Source of the DNA: Rhizobium nepotum 39/7
Lineage (GTDB): Bacteria; Pseudomonadota; Alphaproteobacteria; Rhizobiales; Rhizobiaceae
Direction of reading: 5' to 3'
Length of the DNA: 64,000 bases
NCBI RefSeq assembly: GCF_000949865.1
Contig: NZ_JWJH01000007.1
Span: 182,963 to 246,962, forward strand
This document shows, in pieces, positions 18,952 through 28,232 of this stretch. The notes under the pieces are model-generated. The model ran no database searches, was not told the origin of the DNA, and worked only from the letters and a program-made list of their open reading frames with translations. The stretch's first letter is position 1. Every line of letters starts with the position of its first letter. The translations under genes and the position numbers were made by a program.

Positions 18952-20478
18952 ATGAGAAATAGCATGACTGCACAGTGGAGGCTCTTCTCCCGTTCAGGTC
19001 TTCGCCGTTCGGGCAGGACGATTGCAGCCTGTTCCGTGCTGGCTGCATCCGCTGTGCTTCTGTCATCGTGCCAGTCTCTTTTCAGCCCTGCCTACCAATC
19101 CACGTTGCGCCCATCGGACAATCCACAGACCGTGGAAGAGGTGCAGAAGAACGATCCCCGTGCCCAGATGGGCGCGCGCGAGCACCCCCGCATCGTGGCG
19201 AGTTATGGCGGTGAATATCGGGACGCCAAAACGGAACGGCTTGTCGCCCGCATCGCCGGTGCGCTGACGGCCGTGTCGGAAAATCCGCAGCAATCCTATC
19301 GCATTACCATCCTGAACTCGCCGGCCATCAACGCCTTTGCGTTGCCGGGCGGCTATCTTTACGTAACGCGCGGGCTTCTTGCTCTCGCCAACGATGCCTC
19401 GGAAGTGGCCGCCGTGCTTTCGCATGAGATGGGCCATGTCACCGCGAACCACGGTATCGAGCGCCAGCGCCGGGAAGAGGCGGAGGTGATTGCAAGCCGC
19501 GTGGTCGCCGAGGTGCTGTCGAGCGATCTTGCCGGCAAGCAGGCGCTTGCGCGCGGCAAGCTGCGGCTTGCGGCCTTTTCGCGCCAGCAGGAATTGCAGG
19601 CGGACGTGATTGGTGTGCGCATGCTGGGTGAGGCCGGTTACGACCCCTTCGCATCCCCGCGTTTTCTGGATTCCATGGCGGCCTATGCGCGGTTTTCCTC
19701 GGCGGACCCTGAAAACGACCAGAGCCTCGACTTTCTTTCCAGCCACCCCAACACGCCGCAGCGCATCGAGCTTGCGCGCCGGCATGCCCGCGCCTTCGGC
19801 CAGGAGGGCCAAGTCGGGGATCGTGGCCGCGACTGGTTTCTGGATGGCATAGACGGTCTGCTTTACGGCGACAGCCCGCAGGAAGGTTATGTCCGGGGTC
19901 AGACGTTCCTGCACGGAACTCTCGGTATCCGCTTCGACGTGCCGGAAGGTTTCGTCATCGACAACAAGGTGGAGGCTGTTCTCGCGACGGGGCCGGGCGA
20001 TGTGGCCATTCGTTTTGACGGCGTGGCCGATCCTAAACAGACCACTCTTGCCAACTACCTGACCAGCGGCTGGGTTGCGGGCTTGATGCCGGAAACCGTG
20101 AAGGAAATCCAGATCAACGGTCTGGAGGCCGCGACAGCCCGGGCGACGGCGGACAAATGGGATTTCGACGTGACCGTCATCCGTGTCGGGCAGCAGATAT
20201 TCCGTTTCCTGACGGCGGTGCCGAAGGGCAACACGCAGCTCGATTCCATCGCCAATGTGCTGCGCACGAGTTTCCGCAAAATGACTCCGCCGGAGATTGC
20301 TTCTCTGAAACCGCTACGGGTGCGGGTGGTGACGGTGAAGCCCGGTGAAACGGTGGCGACGGTTGCCGCAAGGATGATGGGAACCGACCGCAAGCTCGAC
20401 ATGTTCCGCATGATGAATGCGATGAGCGCCACCGCGACACTTCAGCCCGGCCAGCGGGTGAAGATCATTTCGGAATGA
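18952..20478 (+). CDS. M48-family metalloprotease lipoprotein with LysM-like tail
   Basis: A 508-residue predicted lipoprotein with signal and lipobox LSSC near residue 40. The M48 peptidase zinc site is HEMGHVTANHG, followed by the third-ligand region QELQADVIGVRML, as in BepA/LoiP-type envelope proteases. A central domain of unknown role follows. The last 60 residues (VKPGETVATVAARMMG...LQPGQRVKII) resemble a LysM peptidoglycan-binding repeat. It likely handles outer-membrane protein quality control near the cell wall. A start at 18964 is also possible. The 241 bp upstream contain no gene. Confidence 0.88.
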   Translation: MRNSMTAQWRLFSRSGLRRSGRTIAACSVLAASAVLLSSCQSLFSPAYQSTLRPSDNPQTVEEVQKNDPRAQMGAREHPRIVASYGGEYRDAKTERLVARIAGALTAVSENPQQSYRITILNSPAINAFALPGGYLYVTRGLLALANDASEVAAVLSHEMGHVTANHGIERQRREEAEVIASRVVAEVLSSDLAGKQALARGKLRLAAFSRQQELQADVIGVRMLGEAGYDPFASPRFLDSMAAYARFSSADPENDQSLDFLSSHPNTPQRIELARRHARAFGQEGQVGDRGRDWFLDGIDGLLYGDSPQEGYVRGQTFLHGTLGIRFDVPEGFVIDNKVEAVLATGPGDVAIRFDGVADPKQTTLANYLTSGWVAGLMPETVKEIQINGLEAATARATADKWDFDVTVIRVGQQIFRFLTAVPKGNTQLDSIANVLRTSFRKMTPPEIASLKPLRVRVVTVKPGETVATVAARMMGTDRKLDMFRMMNAMSATATLQPGQRVKIISE

Positions 20479-20490
20479 GATCCCAACAAA

Positions 20491-20516
20491 AAACCCCGGA
20501 TCGCTCCGGGGTTTTT
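20491..20516. terminator. Bidirectional terminator
   Basis: AAACCCCGGA-TCGC-TCCGGGGTTT stem followed by T residues on both strands. It lies between the convergent M48 protease gene and leuC and can serve both. Confidence 0.9.
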
Positions 20517-20536
20517 GTTTCAGGCGCTATCGATAA

Positions 20537-21946
20537 TTACCGCCACTCGCGAACATCAACGAAATGACCAGCGATCGCGGCTGCCGCCGCCATGGCGGGG
20601 GAGACGAGGTGGGTGCGGCTTTTGTAGCCCTGCCGGCCCTCGAAATTGCGGTTCGAGGTGGAGGCACAGCGTTCGCCGGGCTTCAGGCGGTCGTCATTCA
20701 TGGCGAGACACATGGAGCATCCCGGTTCGCGCCATTCGAAACCGGCTTCGAGGAAAATCTTGTCCAGACCTTCCTTTTCCGCCTGTTCCTTCACGAGACC
20801 GGAGCCGGGCACGATCATGGCCGAGACGGTGGACGCAACCTTGCGGCCATCGACGATCTTCGCTGCGGCGCGAAGATCTTCGATGCGGCCGTTGGTGCAG
20901 GAGCCGATGAAGACGCGGTCGATAGCGATATCGGTGATGCGGGTGCCGGGTTTCAGGCCCATGTAGTCCAGCGCACGCCATTTGGAGGTACGCTTGTTCT
21001 CTTCCGCGATATCGTCAGGATTGGGGACGATGCCCTCAACGGAGGTCACGTCCTCGGGCGATGAGCCCCACGAGACGATCGGCGGCAGATTGGCTGCGTT
21101 CAGCACCACGACCTTGTCATAATGCGCACCTTCGTCGGATTTCAGCGTCTTCCAGTAGGCGATGGCCTCTTCCAGCGTCTCGCCCTTCGGCGCGCGCGGC
21201 TTGTCCTTGATGTAATCGAAAGTGGTTTCATCAGGTGCGATCAGACCGGCGCGGGCGCCGCCCTCGATGGTCATGTTGCAAACCGTCATACGGCCTTCCA
21301 TGGAGAGCGAACGGATCGCCTCGCCTGCAAATTCGATCACATGGCCGGTGCCGCCCGCCGTACCGATCTCACCAATAATGGCGAGGATGATATCCTTGGC
21401 GGTGACGCCGTCCGGAACCCTGCCATCGACACGCACCAGCATGTTCTTGGCTTTCTTCTGGATCAGCGTCTGGGTCGCCAGCACGTGCTCCACTTCCGAC
21501 GTGCCGATGCCGTGCGCGAGCGCGCCGAAAGCGCCGTGGGTGGAGGTGTGGCTGTCGCCGCAAACGATGGTCATGCCTGGCAGGGTGAAGCCCTGTTCGG
21601 GGCCGACGATATGGACGATGCCCTGGCGCTTGTCGCGCTCGGAATAATATTCGACACCGAAATCCCTGGCGTTTTGCGCAAGCGCTTCCACCTGAATACG
21701 GCTTTCCTCGTTCTTGATGCCTTCCAGCCGATCGGCGGTGGTGGGCACGTTATGATCGACCACGGCGAGTGTGCGGGTGGGCGAGTGCACCGGACGGCCA
21801 GCAATGCGCAGGCCTTCGAAGGCCTGCGGGCTCGTCACCTCGTGAACCAGGTGACGGTCGATATAGAGAAGACAGGTTCCGTCCGGGTCACGATTGACGA
21901 CGTGGTCGTCCCAGATCTTGTCATACAGGGTGCGGGGTGCGCTCAT
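20537..21946 (-). CDS. leuC: 3-isopropylmalate dehydratase large subunit
   Basis: A 469-residue subunit that isomerises 2-isopropylmalate to 3-isopropylmalate with LeuD in leucine synthesis. It is an aconitase-fold protein. Cluster cysteines are visible in IGSCTNGR and [10 protein letters not shown], and the substrate/cluster region [22 protein letters not shown] (split in two conserved blocks) is intact. ATG 21946 gives the standard N-terminus [12 protein letters not shown]. leuD is not adjacent. The gene has a long upstream gap of about 415 bp shared with a divergent MFS gene. Confidence 0.97.
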   Translation of the reverse strand: MSAPRTLYDKIWDDHVVNRDPDGTCLLYIDRHLVHEVTSPQAFEGLRIAGRPVHSPTRTLAVVDHNVPTTADRLEGIKNEESRIQVEALAQNARDFGVEYYSERDKRQGIVHIVGPEQGFTLPGMTIVCGDSHTSTHGAFGALAHGIGTSEVEHVLATQTLIQKKAKNMLVRVDGRVPDGVTAKDIILAIIGEIGTAGGTGHVIEFAGEAIRSLSMEGRMTVCNMTIEGGARAGLIAPDETTFDYIKDKPRAPKGETLEEAIAYWKTLKSDEGAHYDKVVVLNAANLPPIVSWGSSPEDVTSVEGIVPNPDDIAEENKRTSKWRALDYMGLKPGTRITDIAIDRVFIGSCTNGRIEDLRAAAKIVDGRKVASTVSAMIVPGSGLVKEQAEKEGLDKIFLEAGFEWREPGCSMCLAMNDDRLKPGERCASTSNRNFEGRQGYKSRTHLVSPAMAAAAAIAGHFVDVREWR

Positions 21947-22011
21947 GGCTCTGTGCCTTGTCATGGAAAAGGTAAAATCAGGGTTCAGCAGGCGGTGGAC
22001 AGCGGGTGCTG

Positions 22012-22146
22012 TCAGGCGAGCCTAAGTCGGCTATTGAGCGCCCCGGAAATGCGCGCGAAAAATCGTGCCGGCAGACGCTTGTGGTCCTGCAGCACATAAA
22101 CATTCTGCGCGAGACATCCGAATTTAGATCCCATGAGGGACTTCAT
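22012..22146 (-). CDS. Possible small ORF upstream of leuC
   Basis: A minus-strand frame of 44 codons (or 40 from the second ATG at 22134) in the leuC leader. It ends [14 protein letters not shown] before TGA, 65 bp before leuC. There is no good ribosome site before either ATG. Codons in its first half (GGA, TCT, AAA, TGT) are not those preferred here, which argues against a real gene. It matches no family I recognise. Leucine codons are present but not clustered as in an attenuator peptide. Confidence 0.2.
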   Translation of the reverse strand: MKSLMGSKFGCLAQNVYVLQDHKRLPARFFARISGALNSRLRLA

Positions 22147-22269
22147 AGCAGATTGCCGGTTTCGCGGCAATATGAATGCATGCCGTCGGTAACGTCGTGT
22201 TTATGTGCGTTGCAGCATCGTTTCTGATAGTAAAAGGCCGCCTATGCAGCTGTTCCGTCTTTGGTCATG

Positions 22270-22287
22270 ACGCAATGCAACTTGCGT
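22270..22287. promoter_or_regulatory. Inverted repeat, candidate operator of the MFS gene
   Basis: Perfect 6-bp arms ACGCAA and TTGCGT separated by 6 bp, about 75 bp before the MFS start codon. It has the size of a dimeric repressor site, but no regulator gene is adjacent. Confidence 0.3.
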
Positions 22288-22361
22288 ATTTTGCGGCGCA
22301 CATATAGATGGGTCCCCTTATCATTTGCATTTCGACGAGCAATCGAAGGGAGGAAAAGCAC

Positions 22362-23639
22362 ATGGTATCGGAAAAATCCCTTATCTCGAAGATCACCTGG
22401 CGGCTGATGCCGTTTCTTGGCCTTCTCTATCTCATCGCCTATATCGACCGGCAGAATGTCAGCTTTGCCAAGCTGCAGATGGTCGATGCGCTCAGCCTCA
22501 GCGAATATGCCTATGGTCTTGGCGCGTCGCTGTTTTTCATCGGCTATTTCCTCTTTGAGGTTCCGAGCAACCTGTTCCTCAACCGTTTCGGCGCCAGCAA
22601 ATGGTTCGCCCGCATTCTGGTCTCTTGGGGCGCCGTCACCATTGCGCTCGCCTATACGCAGAACGCCACCATGTTCTACATCCTGCGTTTCCTGCTCGGG
22701 CTTTGCGAGGCTGGTTTCTTCCCGGGCGTGCTGTTCCTGATGACGCTCTGGTTCCCGCGTGATTATCGTGGACGGATGATTGGCCTGTTCATGATCTTCA
22801 GCGCGCTTGCCAATGCAATCGGCGCACCGCTTGGCGGCATGCTGCTCGACCTTGATGGCCTGCTCGGATATGCCGGGTGGGAATGGGTGTTTCTGGCAAC
22901 GGGTATTCCCGCTGTGATCGCCGGCATCGTCACTTTCTTTTATCTTGATGATACGCCGGAAAAGGCGAAGTTCCTGACGCAGGCTGAAAAGGACTGGCTG
23001 AAGAACCGGCTGGCCGAAGAAAACAAGGGCATGGAAGAGCACGCGGAGGACGGCTTCAAGGCGCTGATCAATCCGCGCGTGCTGTTCATGGCGCTGTGCT
23101 ATGTCGGTTTTCCGCTGGCGGCCTATGGTCTCAGCTACTGGCTTCCGACGATCGTGAAGGGCTTCGGCGTTTCCAATACCGCCAATGGCTTCATCAACAT
23201 CATCCCCTGGGTGATCGTGGCTGTTGCGCTGTTCGTTGTGCCCCTGGCGGCCGACAAGGCCAAAAACAAGACGCCCTATATCGTCGGTCCCGCCTTCATC
23301 GGTGCATTTTGCCTGCTGATGTCGGCGTTGCTCACCAATCCGGTCTTGCAGTTCGCCTTCCTCTGCATTGCCGCTGCGGGCATTTTTGCCGGCCAGCCGG
23401 TGTTCTGGAGCCTTCCCGGACGTTTCCTTAAGGGGGCCGGTGCTGCCGCCGGCATCGCCGCAATCAATTCCGTCGGCAATCTGGGTGGCTTCGTGGCGCA
23501 GAATGTGGTGCCGTGGATCAAGGACCAGACCGGCAGTACGATTGCGCCGATGTTCTTCCTTGCCTTCTGCCTTGCGCTTGCAGGTGTGCTCGTCATCATC
23601 GCGGCGCGTAAAATGGGCAATCAGACAGAAGCCGCCTGA
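22362..23639 (+). CDS. MFS transporter, anion:cation symporter (phthalate permease) type
   Basis: A 425-residue inner-membrane carrier with 12 predicted segments. It starts KITWRLMPFLGLLYLIAYIDRQNVSFAKL, the strongly conserved opening of the ACS family, here with the DRxNVSFA motif; LCEAGFFPGVLFLMTLWFP is the family's second signature. These transporters take up organic acids such as tartrate, glucarate, 4-hydroxyphenylacetate or phthalate. The substrate cannot be read from sequence. GGGAGG 8 bp upstream supports the ATG chosen. No catabolic genes are adjacent. Confidence 0.88.
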   Translation: MVSEKSLISKITWRLMPFLGLLYLIAYIDRQNVSFAKLQMVDALSLSEYAYGLGASLFFIGYFLFEVPSNLFLNRFGASKWFARILVSWGAVTIALAYTQNATMFYILRFLLGLCEAGFFPGVLFLMTLWFPRDYRGRMIGLFMIFSALANAIGAPLGGMLLDLDGLLGYAGWEWVFLATGIPAVIAGIVTFFYLDDTPEKAKFLTQAEKDWLKNRLAEENKGMEEHAEDGFKALINPRVLFMALCYVGFPLAAYGLSYWLPTIVKGFGVSNTANGFINIIPWVIVAVALFVVPLAADKAKNKTPYIVGPAFIGAFCLLMSALLTNPVLQFAFLCIAAAGIFAGQPVFWSLPGRFLKGAGAAAGIAAINSVGNLGGFVAQNVVPWIKDQTGSTIAPMFFLAFCLALAGVLVIIAARKMGNQTEAA

Positions 23640-23749
23640 TTTTCGGAAAGACAGACAGCCGGGTCTGCCGGCTGTCGCGACATTTTGGTCTGATGCACTC
23701 CGCACGGCCGTCTTCGTGAACCGCAATTCCCTCGTAAAGCATTGCGCTA

Positions 23750-23785
23750 AAAAAACGTGGCCCGGACATATAATCCGGGCCACGA
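23750..23785 (-). terminator. Terminator of the RTX-protein gene
   Basis: On the minus strand the stem CGTGGCCCGGA / TCCGGGCCACG, with a 7-nt AT-rich loop, is followed by TTTTTT. It lies 43 bp after the RTX stop codon. Confidence 0.88.
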
Positions 23786-23827
23786 CCATTCTACGGAGTG
23801 TCGCTAGTGCACTTCTCTATGAGAGAA

Positions 23828-24733
23828 TTATGCGGTGAACCAATCGTTACCGGTGAGGTGAACACCCGAAAGGACAATTTTCTCACCCTTGTGCTCGCCA
23901 GTCACGTTGTAGCTCAGGACGGTATCGTCATCGAATGTCGAGACCGCCCATTGATCGACTGTCGTGCCGACCAGCTTCAGCTTGTCCATGGCGGCATTGA
24001 AGCCGGAGATGGTGTCTGTGGCAAGGCTCTTCGCCATGTCGCCCAGATTGAAGACGAATGTATCGGCTCCACCGCTTGCAATGATCCGATCGATGCCCGT
24101 GCCGCCGGTCACCAGCGACGAAGCGAGCTTTACGCCGCTCAGGTTGATTTCATCATTACCTGCGCCGGCGTCGATCTTGACGGACGTGTAGCTGCCATCG
24201 GTGACGCCTGCGATACCACTCACGGTGCCGGCCTTGACGGTGACCGTATCGTTGCCTGCGCCGGTATCGATCTTGAAAGCGTTTACCCAGCTCTTATCGT
24301 TCGAAACGACAGATAGGTTGACCGTGTCGTTGCCCGCGCCGGTCGCGATGTTACCACGCTTGGCATTGTGAACTTCAACGTTGGACGAACCTGTGCCGCC
24401 GAGGAGAACGTCCACCTGAACGAAATCCTTGAACGTGAGGTTTTCAGAGGTATCGGACTGGGCGAGAGCGTTCTTCACCGAATTCCACGACGAACTTACG
24501 TCGAATGTGAAACCGTTCGCGTCGGAGTCGTAACCGACATCGACCTTGCCGCCGGCGCCGCTGCCGGGAACCGATACGGCCCCGACGTTGACCACGCCTG
24601 ATTCGAGCGAAGAGCCGTTTTTGACTTGTGCCGTCGATTCCGTGAGGAGCTTATAAGTTTCCTGATCGACCAGACTGGTGAGTGACGAAACCGAAGCAGC
24701 ACCGCCATTACCGAAAGTTACTTTTAAAGCCAT
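23828..24733 (-). CDS. RTX-type calcium-binding secreted protein
   Basis: A 301-residue acidic, Gly/Asp/Asn-rich protein without an N-terminal signal peptide, as expected for type I secretion. Degenerate RTX nonapeptides are seen at about residues 131-139 (TGAGNDTVN), 157-164 (TGAGNDTV), 189-196 (AGAGNDEI) and 209-217 (TGGTGIDRI), followed by GGADTFVF. They would form a Ca-binding beta-roll after export. The last 75 residues (DTISGFNAAMDKLKL...) resemble the C-terminal secretion region of such cargoes. The N-terminal 120 residues match nothing I recognise. AGGAG precedes the ATG. The exporter genes lie directly upstream. Confidence 0.85.
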   Translation of the reverse strand: MALKVTFGNGGAASVSSLTSLVDQETYKLLTESTAQVKNGSSLESGVVNVGAVSVPGSGAGGKVDVGYDSDANGFTFDVSSSWNSVKNALAQSDTSENLTFKDFVQVDVLLGGTGSSNVEVHNAKRGNIATGAGNDTVNLSVVSNDKSWVNAFKIDTGAGNDTVTVKAGTVSGIAGVTDGSYTSVKIDAGAGNDEINLSGVKLASSLVTGGTGIDRIIASGGADTFVFNLGDMAKSLATDTISGFNAAMDKLKLVGTTVDQWAVSTFDDDTVLSYNVTGEHKGEKIVLSGVHLTGNDWFTA

Positions 24734-24914
24734 TTTACTCTCCTACAAATTTTTGAGATTCGATTAATCGAAATTAAATTTATAATAAATATTACGGGCA
24801 ATATTTAGTACATCATAAACGACAAGACAATATGAGAAATTGTTTTTTTCCGATAAATTCTCGTTCTTGGTGTATTTCGAAATATTCTCTAAAAAAAACT
24901 GCAATAAAAGTCGT
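24734..24914 (-). promoter_or_regulatory. AT-rich spacer with palindromes before the RTX gene
   Basis: This gap is far more AT-rich than its surroundings. It holds a perfect 14-bp palindrome TTCGATTAATCGAA at 24759-24772, 26 bp before the RTX start codon. A perfect 12-bp palindrome TATTTCGAAATA lies at 24873-24884. The region probably contains a separate promoter for the cargo gene; the palindromes could be operator sites. Exact promoter elements are not assignable. Confidence 0.5.
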
Positions 24915-26228
24915 TTACTCCTGCAGGAACGTCTTTTTAAGCCTGTCCTGGAATGGTTTTACAAAATAGGAAAGAACACTTCTTTCGCTCGTCTGTATGA
25001 AGACTTCGGCCGGCATGCCCGGGTATAACCGCCTGCCAGGCAAATGATCCATGCCGGTTTTGCTCGGCTTGATGCGCAGCGCATAATATGACGCCCCGGT
25101 GCGGGAATCTGTCTGCAGGTCCGGTGCGACGACGGCGACTTCAGCGTTTACATCCGGTGTGGTGCTTTGGTTGAAAGCGGTGAACCGGATGGTCACCGGC
25201 TGCCCGACGTAAATCTGGTCGATGTCGCTCGGAAGGACATTGGCGTCGATCGCAAGGTCTTCCTTCGCCGGCACGACCAGCATAAGCACTTCACCCGGTT
25301 GAATGATGCCGTTTATATTGTGCACCGACAGCTGGTAGATGCGCCCCGCGATCGGCGAGCGAATATCGAGGCGATCCAGCTGGTCACGCGTTGCCGCAAG
25401 CCGTTCTTCGTATTCCGCGACAGTCGCTTCGATTGAGGTCAAATCTTTTGTGACTTCGGATTTGCGGTCCTCGTCGAGCTGAAGCAACTGCAAGTCCATT
25501 TCGCTCAGCTTACCCACCGTCTGTGCACGCGAGGCCATATATTGGCCCTGCTGACCTTCGAGATTGGAAAGCTGGCGCTTGAGAAGATTGAGGCGCTGAA
25601 GTGTTACGAGGCCCTTCGCGTAGAGTTCCCGTGTCTTGGAAACGTCTTCCCTTACGATACTCAGTTCATTGTTGGTCGCCTCGATCTGAACGTCCATACC
25701 GCGCGCCTCGTCCGCGAGCTGATCCTTGCGCGTGGCTAACTGTTTTTTCATGCCGATCAGCGCGCTGCGACGGCTGTTGAAAAGGTTCTGCTCACTGTCG
25801 CTGAAAGTTTTGGCAGCTTTGGAATTGGTCAAGACAGCCAGATCTTCGGGAGTAGTGAAAGAGGACGCATCGGAAATTTCGGCCCACAGACGCGCGCGGC
25901 GCGCATAGACTTGCGCAAGCGTATTTTCGACGATGGACAGGTTTGCCCGAACGATTGTGCCGCTCAGCCGCAGCAAGACCTGACCGGCCTCCACCGTGTC
26001 ACCTTCGGCAACATTGATCTCGCTGACGATGCCACCGGAAAGATGCTGAATTTTCTTGGAGTTTCCCTCGACAACAACCCGGCCCGTGGCCACGACCGCA
26101 CCAGAAAGTTTCGCCAGAGCCGCCCAGCCGCCCAAACCGAAAAGAAGGCCGACGGCAAGAATGGTCACGGCCGCCGAGTGTTTGATAATGGATGCATTCG
26201 TCATGCCGGTTTTCTCTGCCTCACCCAT
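24915..26228 (-). CDS. Type I secretion membrane fusion protein (HlyD/PrsE family)
   Basis: A 437-residue periplasmic adaptor anchored by one N-terminal membrane segment (about residues 17-40). Next come the lipoyl half-motif (VVVEGNSKKIQHLSGGIVSEI), a long alpha-helical hairpin (about 110-290) and a C-terminal beta domain ending FVKPFQDRLKKTFLQE. It bridges the ABC exporter to an outer-membrane TolC-like channel, which is not encoded here. The start overlaps the end of the ABC gene by 8 bp; an ATG 24 bp further in is an alternative. Confidence 0.92.
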   Translation of the reverse strand: MGEAEKTGMTNASIIKHSAAVTILAVGLLFGLGGWAALAKLSGAVVATGRVVVEGNSKKIQHLSGGIVSEINVAEGDTVEAGQVLLRLSGTIVRANLSIVENTLAQVYARRARLWAEISDASSFTTPEDLAVLTNSKAAKTFSDSEQNLFNSRRSALIGMKKQLATRKDQLADEARGMDVQIEATNNELSIVREDVSKTRELYAKGLVTLQRLNLLKRQLSNLEGQQGQYMASRAQTVGKLSEMDLQLLQLDEDRKSEVTKDLTSIEATVAEYEERLAATRDQLDRLDIRSPIAGRIYQLSVHNINGIIQPGEVLMLVVPAKEDLAIDANVLPSDIDQIYVGQPVTIRFTAFNQSTTPDVNAEVAVVAPDLQTDSRTGASYYALRIKPSKTGMDHLPGRRLYPGMPAEVFIQTSERSVLSYFVKPFQDRLKKTFLQE

Positions 26229-27957
26229 TTTCGCTCACCCTGTTTTCCAGCTTGCGTATGTCTTCCTCTGTTTCGGACACCTGGCGAATATTCTGCCGCA
26301 GGATTTGCGCAAGCACCTCTTCCTTGGTGCCAAAGCGAAGCATGCGGCCGTTGCTCATCACCATCACGAGATTGACGCTTTCTATGGCGCTGGGGCGATG
26401 GGCGATAACGACGACGATGCCGCCCCGGCTCCTTACGTCGCCAATGGCGTTACGCAAGGCTGCCTCGCCTTCGCTGTCCAGATTTGAGTTCGGCTCATCG
26501 AGAATGACGAAGAACGGTTCTCCGAAAAGCGCTCTCGCAAGGCCGATGCGCTGTTTTTGTCCGCCTGACAATGCCTCTCCACGGTCACCGATATAGGTGT
26601 CGTAACCGTTCGGCAGGTTCAGGATCATTTCATGGACCTGAGCGGCCTTGGCTGCGGTAATGATAGCTTTCGCCGTCGCATCCCGATCGAAACGCGCGAT
26701 ATTTTGCGCCACCGTGCCCGGCATCAGCTCCACCTGCTGGGGCATGTAACCGATGGACTTACCGAGAAGGTCGAAATCCCACTGGTTCAGCGCAGCCCCA
26801 TCGAAGCGCACGGAACCGCGTTCATAGGGCCAGATACCGGTTATCAAACGCGCCAGCGTGGATTTACCGGATGCGCTGGGGCCAATGATGCCAAGACCAT
26901 CGCCCGCGTTCAGCGTAAAGGAAATATCGGCCACGGTGTCGCGCGCGCCATTGGGCGGACCGCCGGTCACGCGATCAATAGCCACGGTATATTTCGGTGG
27001 CGGCAGGGAGAGCGGCTGTGAGGGTTCCGGCACGAGTTGGAGAAACTCGTTGATACGCTTCCAGCCCTGTCGCGCGGTCATGAAGCTGCGCCAGTTTGCA
27101 ATCGCATGTTCGACGGGGCCTAGCGCCTTCGCCGAGAGGATGGATCCTGCGATAATGCTACCCGCTGAGGCATTTCCCTCGATAACCAGCCAGGCGCCGA
27201 TTGCCATCACACCCGATTGTATCAACAGGCGGAATGTTCGGGAAATCGCGCTGAGCGTACCCGCCGTGTCCGATGTCGACAGAGTGACGGCGCGATATCT
27301 GGAGTGCAGATCGTCCCACATCGATGTCACTGCACTCATCATGCCCATGGTTTTGATGGATTCGATGTTGCGCTGACTGCTGCCGACGAGTGCATTTCGC
27401 TGCCCGCGCACGGCATAAGCCTGCTTGGTCGCCCTTTCGGTGAGCCAGTTGGTTATGAGCGTCAACACGACAAGGACGAGAGCACCGCCGAGTACGGCAA
27501 AACCGATCCACGGATGCAGGGCGAAACAGATCAGCAGATAGATGGGCAGCCAGGGAATATCAAAGAAAGCTGCCGGCCCGGGGCCGGACAGGAACTGGCG
27601 TATCTGATCGAGATCGCCGACGATCTGCAGTCCGTCGATCTTGCCATAAGCGGCGAGCGGCGCGCTGATCGATGCCCTGAAGAGCTTTTGATTGAGCGCA
27701 TCGTCCATATTGTCCGAGATGCGCGCCAATATCCGGCCGCGCAAAATGTCGAACCCCACAAGAAAGGCATAGAGAATAATCAGCAGAACAACCAGGGCGA
27801 TAAGCGAGGGAATACTCTTGCTGGGCAGAATGCGGTCATAAACCTCCAGCATGAAAAGGGAGCCTGAGAGGTTAAGAATATTCATGAGCGCGCTGGCAAG
27901 GCCGACAGCGAAGAAAGCACGCTTATTTTTTGTTAAAAAGGAATTAAAGAAAAACAT
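26221..27957 (-). CDS. Type I secretion ABC transporter (PrsD-like)
   Basis: A 578-residue half-transporter with six membrane segments in residues 1-300 and an ATPase domain at the C-terminus. Walker A is GPSASGKST at 359-367, the signature LSGGQKQRIGLARAL, Walker B FFVILDEPNSNLD, and the H-loop VIAHRP. There is no N-terminal C39 peptidase domain, so the cargo is not cleaved as a leader peptide. This is the type used for RTX proteins. The ATG follows an AGGTG ribosome site. First gene of the operon ABC - fusion protein - RTX cargo. Confidence 0.93.
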   Translation of the reverse strand: MFFFNSFLTKNKRAFFAVGLASALMNILNLSGSLFMLEVYDRILPSKSIPSLIALVVLLIILYAFLVGFDILRGRILARISDNMDDALNQKLFRASISAPLAAYGKIDGLQIVGDLDQIRQFLSGPGPAAFFDIPWLPIYLLICFALHPWIGFAVLGGALVLVVLTLITNWLTERATKQAYAVRGQRNALVGSSQRNIESIKTMGMMSAVTSMWDDLHSRYRAVTLSTSDTAGTLSAISRTFRLLIQSGVMAIGAWLVIEGNASAGSIIAGSILSAKALGPVEHAIANWRSFMTARQGWKRINEFLQLVPEPSQPLSLPPPKYTVAIDRVTGGPPNGARDTVADISFTLNAGDGLGIIGPSASGKSTLARLITGIWPYERGSVRFDGAALNQWDFDLLGKSIGYMPQQVELMPGTVAQNIARFDRDATAKAIITAAKAAQVHEMILNLPNGYDTYIGDRGEALSGGQKQRIGLARALFGEPFFVILDEPNSNLDSEGEAALRNAIGDVRSRGGIVVVIAHRPSAIESVNLVMVMSNGRMLRFGTKEEVLAQILRQNIRQVSETEEDIRKLENRVSENG

Positions 27958-28182
27958 ATCAACACCTGAAACTGCGCGAAAATTGCACAATACGTAAAAC
28001 TAGGCAATGTTATTCGAGAATGTTCTAAAGAAATTAAGCGAAAGAATAAGTAGCAATACGACTTTGATCTTGATCTGTCGACATGAAGGCATCTCGAAGA
28101 TAGGCGAGAGGCAAAGGGGGCGCTGGTTTCTGCGAACCGTAAAGTTGTCGATCGAATTTTTGTCGTATGTCGGCGCAACAAA

Positions 28183-28206
28183 AAAGGCGGTCCGAAGACC
28201 GCCTTT
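28183..28206 (-). terminator. Terminator of rplS
   Basis: AAAGGCGGTC-CGAA-GACCGCCTTT stem. On the minus strand a run of T residues follows, 26 bp after the rplS stop. The 225 bp between it and the type I secretion genes show no convincing gene. Confidence 0.9.
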
Positions 28207-28232
28207 CCAGTAGATCCATCGAAATGGAAATC

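Larger units (their letters stand above)
21947..22361. other. Intergenic region between divergent leuC and MFS gene
   Basis: This 415-bp gap should hold both promoters. I see a possible small minus-strand ORF (listed separately), a small hairpin (ATTGCC...GGCAAT near 22151-22170) and a perfect inverted repeat ACGCAA-N6-TTGCGT at 22270-22287 on the MFS side. I cannot place a convincing -35/-10 pair and see no leucine-codon-rich leader peptide. Confidence 0.5.

Noticed and set aside
24734..24914. Phage or island boundary at the RTX cluster
   Set aside because: The AT-rich spacer is short, the flanking genes have normal composition, and no integrase, tRNA or direct repeats are visible.
28034..28219. 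61-codon minus-strand frame upstream of the type I secretion operon
   Set aside because: It starts inside the rplS terminator region, has no ribosome site and matches nothing; its end shows AT-rich non-coding character.
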